DNA from: Chionis minor
Lineage: Eukaryota > Chordata > Aves > Charadriiformes > Chionididae
Direction: 5' to 3'
Assembly: GCA_013398295.1 (NCBI GenBank)
Contig: VZSF01001374.1
Coordinates: forward strand, 338,708-402,707
Length of the DNA stretch: 64,000 nucleotides
Each line of letters begins with the position of its first letter. The first letter of the stretch is position 1. The position numbers were made by a program, and so were the translations under genes. Of this stretch, positions 1 through 12,177 are shown piece after piece. The notes under the pieces are model-generated. The model was given only the letters and a program-made list of their open reading frames with translations. It was not told the DNA's origin and ran no database searches.

Positions 1-2984
1 GATGGGAGGTGGTTCAAGGGGAGGTTCTTGTCAAGTCACCATGCTGCGTATGAGAAAACAGAGACGGCAAGACATTAGGCTGTGTATTTCAGGTGTGAGG
101 AAGCTTCCGAGGTCCCCTGGCATTGCAAAATGCCAAGTGAAATGTTACTGCCACGTGGAGCACAGCAGTGTGCCAGAATTAATGAGACTGGTGTAGGGAG
201 AGCACACGTGGCCAGTCTGGAGGGTTAACGTGTGCGAGGGTGATAAGCTTAGGCAGGGGTTTGTCATCAGGGTTGCTGTGCTTGGGAAGCACAGACTAAT
301 GGCAAGACCACATGAAAAGAAATTGGAGCTTGCAAGGAGAGTACTAAAAGTCATCAATTACCAAAGTTTTTTTTTGTGTTTGCTGCAGGCAAAGGGGCTC
401 TAAGCACCTGGATCTTGCACTGGCTTTACAGGTAAGGTGAAATTAGGAGGGGGCTGAGTAATTAATTCCTCTTGCTGTGACCAGTATGGGAGATGATTCT
501 GACTTGCCACTTCTCCTCAGAAGTTTCTTCAGAAGCTGGTAAGGACTCTGGTTGTGAAACCTGGGAAGCAAAGAGGATCCCTGGGTGCCTGACAATTCCT
601 TTTCTCTGCTGGTTCTTTCTCGCAGGCAGCCTCGGGCTGCATGTGTCTTTGTTAAGAGAGTGACAGCAATGTGACACCGTGAAAATAATTACTAACAAAT
701 CACGGTGGTGACTGCAAACAGCTCGCTGTCTTCAGAGGCATGTCAGGGAGCATTAGAGCAGGGCCATGGGAGCGGCAGAGCCGCTAGGGGCTCTTTCTCT
801 GCTCTAGGCTGAGGGAAGATCTTCGGAGACCTTTGGCGCCCACCACCCCCACATCATTCCCTTCTTGTTGGCTTTTTCTTTCTTTCCTCCCTTCCCTGCC
901 TTTGCCATCAATAATTAAGCCCATTAATTGCTCAGTGAGTTCAGGAAAGCTGCAAATGGTAAGACTGGGCTTCTGCCTTCCCTAGATTCAGCGACCAGCC
1001 ACGGAGCAACAGAGGAATTTCTGGAGGGGTGTTGTGGGCAGAAGCACATCCAAGCTGTGTTTCCTATCTTGCAGCTCTTACGCGCTGCCCAGGACAGTAA
1101 TGTTTATTAGCTGTGTGCCCCTAGGAATTCATGGGCTGCTGGTACAGTTGAAGAATGGCCTGTGTCCTTGTCCTCGGGAGCCACCAGTCTTGGTGAACCT
1201 GAAAGTAAGTTTGTGTTTGCGTAGAGCATCATGGCAAATGTGCCGATGACTGGCATCTCCAGCGAAAAAATGGACACAGGAACGAGAGGTCCTTTCAGGA
1301 TGCACTAGGGACAGTGCTGATCAGTGTGCCTGAAGCTGCTGGTGAAGATGGTCCTTCAGAGAATAAACAGTGGACAGGTCATGGGTGAAGAAGGTGGTTG
1401 GTACCAAACAGAGCAGCTGGAGGAGTTTCTGCAGGGATGAGGCCGCTGTGGCTGTGCTGAAGTAAGGACCGTTCTGCAGAGCTACAAGGATGGAGTCTGA
1501 GAGGAAGCTCTCTATAAAGCCTCTCATTATATTGCTATAAAGCTCCCTCCAAATGGAGGGTCTAGGAGAGATACTGACAAAAAACTGGAAAGCAGGTGCC
1601 GGTTGAAGTGTCCTTCAGCAGCATTGATAATCAAACCCCTGGGCAACCCTTGAGAGGGGAGCTCACAACCTCCCCTCCTTGTTCTTGGTGGTATTTCATC
1701 CTCCGGTTTGAGAATGGGCTGTGCCATCTGGCAATTACCCGTGCAGAGGAGCACCCTGCAAGGGGAAGCAAAAAGTGCAGGTGGGAGCCCACTCCCAGGT
1801 GCCTGCTCCACCGAGCAGCACTCTTCCCCATTCCCCTAGTTACTCAGGTGATTTTCCTGACTGTCACATCTGTAAATAATGTTGCTGGCATATCTAGCTA
1901 GATGCAGAGTGGCGATGGAGGGGGGAGGGCTGCTGCGGAGGGTGACTGTAACAGCCCCTTTTCCCGACTCATACAATATTTATGCAGGGCTGGGAGTCGG
2001 CGGCACTGACCTCCGGGTCGTGCTGTTAAACAGCTCCCGCAGCCCCTGCATCCTAATTGCTGCACTTGTCCTTTGCTCTGGAGGATTCGCTGCTCCTTCT
2101 CTGCGGCGAAGCAAATACTAATGGCAGCTTGTGCTTGGAGGTGGGGAGTGGTCTCTTCCCCACAAGAAAAGACAAACTTGTTTTCCCCTCGTGCAGATGC
2201 AATTTGCGGCTGCACAGAAACCTGTGCCTAGACCTTGTTACGCGACGTGCCAGGCTCCCTGCTGCTGCCAGCCTGGAGGCTGTGCCGAGAGCCCGTGGAG
2301 CTGTCATGTGTGCATGATTTTTGGGTCGTGTATCATCAGAGGGGATGGGCAGGGGGTTTATCCCATCCCAGTGGCCCTTATAGGATTTCTGTCTTCCGCT
2401 TTGTGGGGAGAGGGAAGAAGAGGCAATCACAGAAGTCAGTTGAGAGAGTAGACCTAGATGATGTGGTGCCAGTGGAGGGCATAAATGGTGCCAGGAAAGA
2501 AGTGGGGTTCAAACAGCGTTGTAAAACAGAATGGCATATTTTCTCATAGATAGATGATCTGCTTCAGTGAGTGGGCAGAGAGGTGATGCAGAAGGCTGAA
2601 GACCTCTGTGTGGTTGAGGGGCTCCTGCCCCCCTTGCAAGCGGTACATCCATGGCTGGAGTGGGGAAGTTTTTCACCTGGATGACAGGGGCTTTCAGCTG
2701 ATTCAAGTGGTTCAAGAAGGCCCAAAAGATAAAGTTCTTTGATTGCTAGAGCTGCCATGGCTTTCCCCCATGACATTTGGCTTGGTTCTGTCCTGCTTGG
2801 GGCTTCACGTCGGGCGTCTGCGAGTCCAATGACCTGACTGGCCACTACCATCCCTTCTGCTGCCTTCCTGAGTTGGCAGGTCCCTTTTGTGCCTGGAAAA
2901 GTGCTGTTTAGACTGGAGACTAATGGCCTCTAAGTGACATGATTGTATTATGTTAAGCGTCTATAGGCTTTGCCATTAGGCACT

Positions 2985-3045
2985 AAGCAGTTTATGACTC
3001 ATAGCAGAGAAGCCCTTGTCCTGAAGAGTTTATACACTAAATGGT
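2985..3045. repeat. possible old interspersed repeat fragment
   Basis: The phrase around 3010-3040 (cccttgtcctgaagagtttatacactaaat) has the shape of the 'gaagagcttacaatctaaat' segment common in old sauropsid and mammalian interspersed repeats. The match is short and from memory only, so the family and orientation are not assigned. Confidence 0.25.
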
Positions 3046-3494
3046 CTGGACAGGCCAGGCATGGAAGAGACAGGGTTTCCTCCTGCCTGTCGTGCAGCAG
3101 GACTAAGGAAGCACTGGGACAGGCCATGTCTTCTTAATCCTAGAGCAGTGCCTTGTTGTAAGTCCTGCATCCTCCAGTTTCCTGGGAAGCAATACTTTTC
3201 TAATGGGAATTGTGCAGTGGGAGGAGAAGCACATTTAATTTTAGCTTTATTTCTGTGCGTGTTTTGGTTTTGAGGGGGCTTAGACACGATGTGTTGTGGG
3301 TGCATCCATTGCATCAGATGTACTCCCTTACTCAGTGTGTAATTACAGTATTCTGCAGCAGGAGTCTGAACGTTCCCCCTTAAAACAGCTGGTATGCAGA
3401 GGACCAGGCAATTACTAAATTAGTGTCTGTATGAAAGACTTCATAAGAGACCACATAGATGGAGAAAGGACACGCTCTGTGTAATAAGACTGTG

Positions 3495-3740
3495 CTGCAG
3501 TGTGAATCACAGGATAATTTAAACAGAGATCTCTAATCCAGCTCCCTGCTCAAAGCAAAGCTAACTTCAAACTTAGATCAGGTAGCTCAGGGTCTTCTCC
3601 AGAGGAGTATGTCTCCAGGGGAGGAGATTCCCCCACCAGTCTGTTCCAGCGCTTTATTACTTGCACAGTGAAGAGTGTTTCTGGTGACAAATTAGAAGTT
3701 CACCTGCTGCAGCCTGTGGTTATGACAGGTGACTTTTGCT
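3495..3740 (-). mobile_element. CR1 LINE 3' fragment, antisense
   Basis: Read on the plus strand, this resembles the reverse complement of the avian CR1 3' region. The order of phrases fits: 'aatcacaggat' near the start, 'atcaggtagctcagggtcttctccag' at about 3577, 'tctccaggg.ggagattcc', 'agtctgttccagcgct', then 'cagtgaagagtgtttctggtgac'. CR1 consensus has equivalents in the same order (lose-to-lead wording: dilute heading, 'tgttccagtgctt', 'gtgaagaag'). It is 5'-truncated, diverged and without an ORF. This is a dead retrotransposon remnant inserted antisense to ERI3. The subfamily is not resolved; RepeatMasker with a bird library would settle it. Confidence 0.72.
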
Positions 3741-6700
3741 CAGAACATGCTTGTGTGGTAGATATACACAGTATCCAATTTTGTGCACTCCTATTCATAA
3801 GATGCTGTATAATGTCGTATTTAGTAAGCAGACAGACTGTCACAGCAATCTTGTGTGTAGAAATCTGTTTTTAAGGGGTTTTCATAGTGTCAGGTTCCTA
3901 AGGCTTGGGGGGGCAACCTCAGCCTTGGAGACTTTCCAGTTTCTCTTTCCTTGGGAGCAGTATCATGCATTTCTGATGTCAAAGGGAAGTCCACCCAGTT
4001 GTCCTCCCTCCCTGGCAGGGCTGGTGAGAGCATTTGTTCTACCCCTTCCCTGATCTGGAGGACTTGGTATGGAGGAGTGCAGAGCTCCTGCCTGCTGCAC
4101 TCCTAACCTCAACTGAACCGTGAAGCCAGCAAGCTCTGGTTTCCTGCATGGTAATTAAGCAGTTATTTAAAAATCAAAGGGCTCACTTCTGATCCTGCTC
4201 TCACTGGCTACTTGCTAACTCCAGGTAGAGCTACTCCAGGTTTACTCCCACGTGCACAGCAGCAGAATCAGGCCCAGTAAATAGAGCTATGAATCTTTTT
4301 AAGAGAAGCTGTTAAGCGGTAGCACGTAGATTTATTGTAGCATCATGTGTGTGCAATTGTTGATGAACATCTTCTGTTGGAGGCTGAATACCTGCTGTGT
4401 TACAGCCTTGCTTTTAATGTTGAGATAGCATCTCTGCCAGCATCTAGCTGACGCACAGACAGATACCCATAAAAGAGCCAGATCTTGCATGGTGTTAAAT
4501 GCCTTCATGTTTCACTAAGGTTGATGGCAGTGGAAGGCACACAGTGCTTTGCAGGATGAGCGAATCACGACAAGCCACTTGCCCTATGTGCTTTTTGTGG
4601 CAGAATTATTTTCCTAGTGTACACATCACTCCGGTTGCAGGCCAGGCTAACAGCCTTTTCCCTTTGCAGGCTAGGTACTTGGGAATATGGGTGTTGAGAC
4701 TGTCCCAAATTGCTTAGTACCCAGCAAAAATTTAGAGAAGAGGGATCTGGCTGTTGGCATGTGATGGGTGGTGGGTGTTCAGACATTCCAGCCAGTGCTG
4801 CTGTGAGTCCCAAGGCTTGCAGCTTACCTTTTAAGCTTCTGAGGCAGGAATATGGTAGAGAGAGAAAGCAGTGGGCAGTGAGCATGCCCGCAGTGGGCAT
4901 CACAGAAAAAGAAAGGAAGGTCTGATAGTGCCAGGTATTAGCCTCACTGCTTAGCCTGGGTTTTCTGGCCTCATTACACTAATCCAATTAAAGATTGACG
5001 GAAAAAGATAACACACACTCCAGTGAAGGGGTTTGTGTGCCGACTGCTTTCCTTCCTGGGCAGCTGGAGTGGCCCTGGTTATCTTGTGCATCATCACACC
5101 TCCCCGGGCCCTGCAGACCCACTGGTGCCTCTACATGCCATGGTGTGTGCTCTTCTCCTGCATCGTGCCTTTCTTATTACTAATGGAGCATGGATGCATT
5201 TTAGCGGCTGGTCAGCCCTCATTAATATCCAGAGATGACAGGCTGACATTTGTAAAGAAGACTTGCGTTGACCTTCATGTTGTGCATCGGTGTGGTTGCC
5301 ATGTGGTGCCCTGTGCTGGATGCTTCTTCCTGCGCTGCCTCGGGAATGCATGTGTGTTAGCAAAGGGACAGGCTGCTCTCTAACCCTTTGCTGCTGCCGG
5401 GATCACAGGCAGCATGTCTGGATCTCTCTGCACCCCTCTGCCCATCCCAAGGACCATTCCCTGTAGAGCCTCCATCCTGGTGAATGGGACTGGCGAGTGT
5501 TGGGGTTGCACTCATAGCTCCTTGTGAAGGTTGTTATATGGGGACTGGGACCTTAATGGGAGGCAACTTCATGCCAATGGTGATGTCCCATCTGCTTCCT
5601 TTTCCTGGCTTCTGTCTGGGGATGCAGCAGAAGAAAAGGCTGCACTGCCCAGGTGTCCTGAGCGCTGTCAGTCGCCTGTCTCTTCCCCCGACCCACCCCA
5701 TCCTGGCTCGAGGACTGCTGCAGCCCGCTTGGCAATGACATTTATTAACGGAGGGGGCTTTGAAAAAAGGCAGGCTGCTCCTGCAAAAGCTCCTCGCTGT
5801 AACTCCGTCTCCTCTCGCCAGCCCGTCTGAGGCAATGGCTGCTGGTGTTGAAATTCATTAGTGTTTCCTGACAGGCGATGGAGGCTTGCTCTGTCTGTTC
5901 CCACTTCCTTGCTCTCATGTCCCTGCTTCACGCATGCTGATATTTAAAGTTGATGTGCAGCTCGTAGGCTTGTTGCACTGTGACAAGTTTGGGGGTGGCT
6001 GAGAGAACTGAGAGGGTGGAAAGAAAGCAAAGAGGGAGGGAGATGGGACCTGTCTCAGGGTTTCTGTGAAAGCCCAGGGCTTTTCAGACCCTCTCCAAAT
6101 GTATTGTCTTTCCACAGCTACAGCTTGTGCATATTAAATAAAGCCACGCTGGGGCAGTTTGGCCTGCAGTGATGAGGGACAGAGGGGGATGATGCCATAG
6201 GTGTGCTCGGTGAGAGCTGGGTGCAGTCACCCAGCAAGGGTTCATCCATTGGGAAGCAAGGGCAGGTGGGCTCCTTCAGCTCCTTGGCAGGTCTGTGGGG
6301 ATGAGGAATGTGTGAGTGGGGTGCCAGAGGTCTGGCAGGGGGTTCATCCCTTTGTCCATCACTTTAGACAGGAGGGTGAGGGGAGACTGGCTCTGCTTTT
6401 TCCTCTCTGTGCTGAGTGGCATGGTGACTCCAGTGCCAGCGAGGAGACATCGACCTGCCAAAACCTTGGATTATGCAGGAAAGCTGCTTCAGTCGAACTT
6501 GAAGTATTGGGATGGGAGAGTTGGCGTTTGGAGGGTTTTTTTGGAGAGGTGGGTCATGCTTCAAGTTTTGCAGGGTGCGGCATGGCTTGGGCTGTGCTGC
6601 ATGCCCAGGATCCTCTGCTCACGTGCAGGTGCTCTGGCATCATGCTGTTGGAGCCCTCCTGGCACAGCACGGTGGTTTTTGTAAAGCCTGTGCAGCCTTT

Positions 6701-7379
6701 CTGCACCTCTGAGGGGAGCTCCAGGGGCCTCAGTGCTGTGGAGCAGGGTCTCATCCCTTTGCATCCCCGGACCATTGAACCCTACTGGCTGGGGCTTACA
6801 GTGTTAACCAGGTTTGGATCAATTTAAGGCTGCCTCTCTGGGAGGGTGTGGGTTTACCTAAACTGCTTTAAATTCCTAGCTTGGCTCCAGCTCACGCAAG
6901 GTTCAGTGTAGATAGATGTGGCTTTGCCTGTCACGGTGCTGTTTCTCTACTAAAACATCTCAGGTGCCTCAGCACAGGATGTTAGTCCCTTGCTAGTTTT
7001 CTCTCTTAGGAGAGGGCACCCAAGCTTTCCTCTGACATCCCACCTGGCAGACATCCCACCCTACATCAAAACAGAGCAGCACCCTTGCACCACGTGGTCC
7101 AGAGCCATGTTTTGACCAGCCTTGCTCTGACCTAGGGTGTGAAGCTGAGATGGTTTGACAGCTCCTCTCTTTGGCTATCACCTTGTTGCTGTTGTGTGCT
7201 GCGGCATCCAAGTAGCTGCCTTCAGGCTCTCCAGCACTCCTTCAGCAAAGGATTTCCAGGGCAGGAGCCTGCCTGCCCTCTCCTTTGCAGCCCAGTGCAG
7301 TGGGACAAAATTAAAATGTTCTGCATTTCTTACAGCTCGAGGTCTCCAGGGCATGGATTTTTTGGAAAGCTGAGACCAG

Positions 7380-8130
7380 ATCTATAAAAACCAAGATTTA
7401 ATGTCCCTTTATCTTTCCCATAGAGGGACTTGTTCTTTTAACTGGCTCAATATCAATACACCCAGTGTGTAGAAAGTAGCCGAATTTCTTTGTTTTCTGA
7501 CATCCTGAACCCAGAAGCAGATGGACGTTAACCAGCTCTGATTAGTTGGGAGAATCAAGCATTAATTTTTTATACGCCAGGACCACCTGAGTGATGGAAA
7601 TCAATTACAGCTGCCCCTCCCCCTTCCATATTAATGTGGTGGCTCTGAGCGGAGACGGAGGAACCTGTTGAAATGAGAAACCCCTATTTCTTAGTTTGAC
7701 CCCCTAGATAATTAGGGTTAAATTGATATGCTATCGCACCGGTGACACATTTTATCTGCCTCTGTTTGTACAAGAGGATACAATAGTGGAGGAAGGACCA
7801 ATTTGTGCCCTGCTCTAGCTAACCAGACTGAGATAAAAGGTGTCACTAGTACGATAACGTTCTCGTCTCGTGCTCCTTTATTGTTGCTCAATTTGCCTTT
7901 TTTTTTTTTTTAATCCTGTTCTTTTTCTTTCAATACCCTTGGTCATATTTTAACTCCATGCCATCGCATAATGACGCCCTGCTAAATGTGTGTGGAGATA
8001 GGCAACTCTGGCTGACAGCCTTCCCTGATAACCGAATTCCAGCCCATCCATCACTAGGCTGCTCTCCTTAACTTAAGGAAAGTGATAACTAAAGCAAGGC
8101 CGTTTATCACCGCTGAGCTGTGCGCTTCTT
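7380..8130. promoter_or_regulatory. candidate conserved noncoding block with GATA cluster
   Basis: This AT-rich block has few open frames and many transcription-factor-like cores. There are seven GATA/TATC cores between 7707 and 7856, TTAATT-type homeodomain cores near 7562, and TATTAATG near 7630. A run of T at about 7899-7912 is the only simple sequence. It has no similarity that I recognise to CR1 or other repeats. The texture resembles vertebrate conserved noncoding elements, but conservation itself cannot be seen from one sequence. Confidence 0.4.
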
Positions 8131-9410
8131 GCCGCCTTGGAGAGAGCTGACTTCAACAGGAGAAATGCAGCCGTGTCAGCTCGCCTCCCGTTTGCATCCT
8201 CTTCATCTCCAGGCTCCATTTACCCTGCAGAGTGGAGGAGCAGGGCTGGATGGAAATCAGAGCCTGGGGTGGTGAAGCTCTGTGAAAATGGTACAGAGCT
8301 GCCACTGCTGCCTGTAGTCCAAGGAGGACTTGGACTTGCTTGGCTGGCGGAAGAGAACGTGCTACCTGCTGTCACTTGCTCTTCTGTCCCAAGGGGACCA
8401 GTGTTTTGGGAGTGGGCAGAGGTGGTGCGCTGACATCTCTGCTTCTGCGAGGACAGACTTTACCAGAGCTGCATTGGAGGCTGGAAAATCCCACAGCCAT
8501 TTTCAAGTTTCTCTCTATCAAGTGCAGTCATACCTGAAGCCACAGTGTTTGGCTGATGGGGTGGTTTCGAGACCCAGCTTCTTTCACAAGGAGTGACAAC
8601 TTCAGTATCTGGGGAGGCAGCGAGACCGCGTTCAAAAGCTAGAAGGATCCTGGGAAGCTGAATGCAGTGAAATGTGCCATCATTTCTCTTCTCCCTTACC
8701 TGAGGGAGGGCTGAATCCTGAGGTCTTTGCTCAAGCAAAGCTGCCTCCGGTGATCAAGGTTGAATTTTGTGAGAGTGTAGAGACACAGTGAGCATAAGAG
8801 TGCAGCTACCAAATGAGCTGCTCAAGTGAATGGTGACCCTGGTAAGTGGAGATGCTTCCTTACAAGCCCTGGCATTTCTCACAGGTGTGCCTTGTTCACG
8901 CCAACCTGGAGAATATGCCGGAGAAAGTCCTGCTTGGTCACCAGGCTGAAGAATGGGGTACTGCTGCAGATGACAAGCATGGAGCTGGGGAAAACACAAT
9001 GCAGGGGTGTTTTCCTTCCTGTAGCTACCTGGGGACATGGTTTCTGTGCAGTGAGAGCCCCTGGTTGCCTGTGCTGGGAGCACTGGATACCCAGACTAGA
9101 CCAGGCCCGTAAGACAATCCTTCGCTAAAGGCAAGTGCATTGAGTTGGCTGTATCCCTGCTGGCCTGGAGCCACCAGACCTGCACCTTCCAGCTCAGGAA
9201 GTAGACTGATGCTTTGGTCCATGCTGCTGACAGCCCACCCAGGTTACAGCATGAGCGTGGGTCTTCTAGCGCTTGAAAAACTTGGTGAAGTCTCTCTGGT
9301 GCTGACATGAAATGAGGTGAGCACAAGTGTAGAGGGGGAGGGGGGAATGTCCTTAGGTCACACAGCTTCACAGGCAGTTTGTGAGGTTGTTACTTGTTTG
9401 CAAAAATGGG

Positions 9411-9495
9411 TCATTTATTTAGTTGACATATTTATTTGGAGCATTTATTTTCTCCAATTAAAGACCCACTGTCCAGCGCCCAGGGCATACTGCCA
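9411..9495. repeat. duplicated noncoding element A, copy 1
   Basis: An element of about 85 bases whose first 29 bases (tcatttatttagttgacat...) recur identically at 11001. Similarity then weakens but resumes at TTAAAGA, a CCAG-GCCC-CAGG run and the TCAG end. The copies lie 1,590 bases apart in the same orientation and 2.7 and 1.1 kb upstream of the ERI3 exon at 12105. The sequence is not low complexity and is not CR1-like. It may be a duplicated regulatory element or two copies of an old unnamed repeat. Confidence 0.8.
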
Positions 9496-9639
9496 TCAGT
9501 CTCAGGGTGGAAGTAGAACCAGACTGTCCAGTTTGCTGGGCCTTTTGGTCCCACAGGGATGGAAACGCTTTAGATGTCATTCATTGCACTGGGTGGTTAG
9601 CTGTCAATTCCTGTGGCTAGCAAGAACGATGCTGTACTT

Positions 9640-9860
9640 GCTTCTTCTGGGCACTAGCCAAATGTTAAGCGAGATGATAATTATTCCTCTAACTGGAGCT
9701 AGGCTTTCATTTCCTATTAATGAAAACCTCTTGGATTGGGAGGAGAAACCTAGCTTTTAGTAACATACCTTTTGCTAACTGCTATCATTATCCTCTCTAG
9801 CTAAATGCGAGCAGTATAAGGAGAGGTTAAGCTGATTATGTGCCTGACCGGTCATTTGTT
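9640..9860. promoter_or_regulatory. candidate conserved noncoding block with nested hairpin
   Basis: This AT-rich block holds GATA-type cores (gatgataatt at about 9674, ctatcatt and ttatcctc at about 9782-9795) and a nested inverted repeat. The outer arms are agctaggctt (9697-9706) and aaacctagct (9746-9755), matching at 9 of 10. The inner arms are TTTCATT (9705-9711) and AATGAAA (9719-9725) with a 7-base loop. Its function is unknown. It could be a regulatory element or a chance fold. Confidence 0.35.
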
Positions 9861-11000
9861 TTAGACGGTTACTTTTCTTGTGGTCTTTTTCTAATTTGGG
9901 CACCAATAGAAAGCAGCTTTCCTGGAGGAAGAGCTTTCTTAGTGTGCTGGTTGGGGCTGGTGGGGTCTGCTCAACTACGGGATGTCAGGGACATATGTAT
10001 AATGGCTGTAAAATGCATGGACTGAGCTGCTATTTATATGACGGCTATGCAAGTGCGAGGAGTGACTCCAGGTGGTTTATTTCAGCAGGATGGTGCTAGC
10101 ATCAGCTGAGCCATGCCCAGACATGAGACCATGCTGTCAAGTCACATTGCTTACCCTGCAAATCGCCGTAGCCCTGCTGCTTGCAAGCTCGTTCTTTTGA
10201 CAGGCTTCCTGCTTTCAAAGAAATTCCTCCGGACCTCCTTTATTCAAATGCATTTGTATAACTTAAATTATTGCTCCTGAATGATGACATGCACATCCTT
10301 TTGGGACCAGGCATTTGGTTTAGGCACAGAGAGTCTATTCCTTTCTTAGCCTAAGCAAGGCTCACAAAGCCAGTACACTGCTGGGGCCCAATGCGTGCTG
10401 GCTTCGTTGGCCACGTATTCCCAGGAGATTTCCCTGGATATGTTTGCCAGCTTCCTTCCTTTTCTTCCCATAGAAATGGAGGCAGCACCGAGACCAAACC
10501 ACTCTGGTACTACACCACCCTGAGTATCACATTATCTACAAGTACATTGTCTGTGTCCCTCCATCTTATTATATGGGGAAACTGCTTATAGGGCTGAAGA
10601 GATGCTGCCCTGTTCACGAGAGGGTTTGGAGCTGGGCTGAGCACTCAGGTTACTGCATGAGGTGCTGATGGTGCACCCCAGCTCAAGGCAGTGTATCTAG
10701 CTTGTGTCTACATCTGACCAGAACTTGTTCCTGAATTTCAGCCTTGAGTCTGAAGTCCAAGCTGGATTATTCACTCTCTCCCTTATGGAGAGTGGGAGAA
10801 GTGTTTGCCCTGGATGTGGTCTGTATTGGGATGTTTGAGCAGCTGATGCTGGCACTTGCAGCTCTTTCCTCCTCCTCTACAACCTCCCTTGACAGCCCCC
10901 AGATACCCGAGGAAGTTGTGAGATTCCCCAGCCCCTTCTGTTTGCAAAAGCCCAGTTCTGGGCTTGTGGCTTTTAACATGCACAAACGGCTCTAATTTAG

Positions 11001-11085
11001 TCATTTATTTAGTTGACATATTTATTTGGGATGTTCCTTTGCTTCAGTTAAAGATCCTGTGACCAGTGCCCCAGGCGTGCTCAGC
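11001..11085. repeat. duplicated noncoding element A, copy 2
   Basis: Second copy of the element at 9411. It opens with the same 29 bases, and shared blocks continue to about 11085 (TTAAAGA, TG-CCAGTGCCCCAGG, TCAGCAGT). Flanking sequence on either side does not match the flanks of copy 1, so the duplication is confined to the element itself. Confidence 0.8.
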
Positions 11086-12104
11086 AGTACGTGAATGAAC
11101 AAGATCCATCAATTACTCTTGATCAGATCAAACCGGCCGGGGAAAACTCACGTTACTCATCTCCCGGCACAGGCTGGGCTGGAGCTGCCCGGCTTTGCGA
11201 CTCGGCCTTCCCCATCTGCTGACGGAGAGGAGGGGCACCTCGCAGCTCCTCTGCAAACGCACTGTGGTTGGCACAGTGTGGGGGAAGTAGCTTTCCAAAT
11301 CCAGGGTCCCGCTGTCCCTTGGGGCAATCCACCTCCCTTACCGGTGTCGTTTTGTTTTGCAAGCCCTATTCCAGCAGCTCGCTGTAGCAGGGAGACGTTA
11401 CAAATACACGTGCACGGAGCTCTGGCTGCTGGAGCTCAATCCTGTAGTGAGACAGCAGGCAGCACCTTGCATCTTCAGAGCTGGGAATGCTCTCTTCTCC
11501 CAAGCACCTGCTTGGAAAACAGCCTCTGCTTTCTTAACCTTAAAGCATCGGTTCTGCAGCATTACTACCCCCAAAAATGAGTGTATTGGTGCCTCCTTCC
11601 CTCCCTCATGTGTTGTGGTGTTAAAACACCTCACTCACTGTTTTAACCATAAAGATGAAGTGGAAAAGCACCGGGGTGTGACAAGTGAATTGTCAGTCCT
11701 TCTGTCTACCCTGTAAGCTGCTGGCAGAGCAGGATGGTTTTGCAGGGATTTGTGAAGAGTTCATTTAGCTGAGGACAGCCTGGATGCTCCAGTCATGTTT
11801 GTGTGTTAGCCACTGTGGTGAAGAGCCGTGTGCTGCGCTTGGACACAGCTCCTGTTCCGAATGTTCATCCTGAAAGGTGTCAGCAGCCTGGATGTGGTTG
11901 GATGTATGTAAGTCTTCAGCCAAGCTCTGCTCTCGTGAGGGTTTGGTTTTTTTTTTGCCCAGAGCTACGGTCCTTCTGATGTGCAGCATGCTACAGCAGA
12001 CTTGAGGGTCTCTTCCATCTCAGAACGAAATGTACTTAAGAAAACAGAGTTTGTGTTGTCAGGACACTGATTGAATCAAACCTGCTGTCTCTTCTCTCTT
12101 ACAG

Positions 12105-12177
12105 GTTACCAGGACAATGCCAGTACTTAGGGCTGCCGGTTGCTGATTACTTCAAACAGTGGATTAATCTGAAAAAG
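12105..12177 (+). CDS. ERI3: ERI3 internal coding exon (73 nt)
   Basis: The exon encodes 24 whole codons read from 12106, beginning LPGQCQYLG and ending FKQWINLKK. I recognise this as part of ERI3, an ERI1-family DEDDh 3'-5' exoribonuclease domain. Relative to the 337-residue human protein recalled from memory, it covers about residues 254-277. It follows directly on the segment carrying the third catalytic Asp (GDWD), which is on an upstream exon not in the window. The first base (G, 12105) completes the preceding codon, expected to be Met, so the 5' junction is phase 2 and the 3' junction phase 0. The acceptor is a pyrimidine tract ending TTACAG. The donor is AAG followed by GTACTT. There is no stop or frameshift. 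The segment itself contains no catalytic residue and is structural. Biochemically ERI3 is less well characterised than ERI1; an interaction with prion protein has been reported. Confidence 0.96.

Larger units (their letters stand above)
1..12104 (+). other. ERI3: ERI3 upstream intron (3' part)
   Basis: This is the 3' end of the intron before the first recognised exon. It ends in a pyrimidine-rich tract and AG at 12103-12104, with a plausible branch point (CTGAT, 12067-12071) 34 bases before the acceptor. I searched for the preceding ERI3 exon, which should end in the CGDWDLKVM region with a phase-2 junction, and found no copy with a matching donor site. The stretches not listed separately (roughly 1-3490, 3745-7380, 8140-9400, 9870-11000 and 11090-12060) show no coding exon, RNA gene or repeat that I can support. 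They hold only short ORFs without recognisable domains. Confidence 0.85.

Noticed and set aside
5540..5554. A GDWDL reading (GGG GAC TGG GAC CTT) that looks like the third catalytic motif of ERI3, at the right side of the 12105 exon.
   Set aside because: The flanking residues do not match ERI3 (expected VTC before and KVM after), there is no donor GT in the right phase, and upstream codons do not resemble the family. Judged a coincidence.
6201..6827. 208-codon plus-strand frame.
   Set aside because: No recognisable domain, Cys/Trp/Gly-rich random-looking translation, overlapping frames on both strands.
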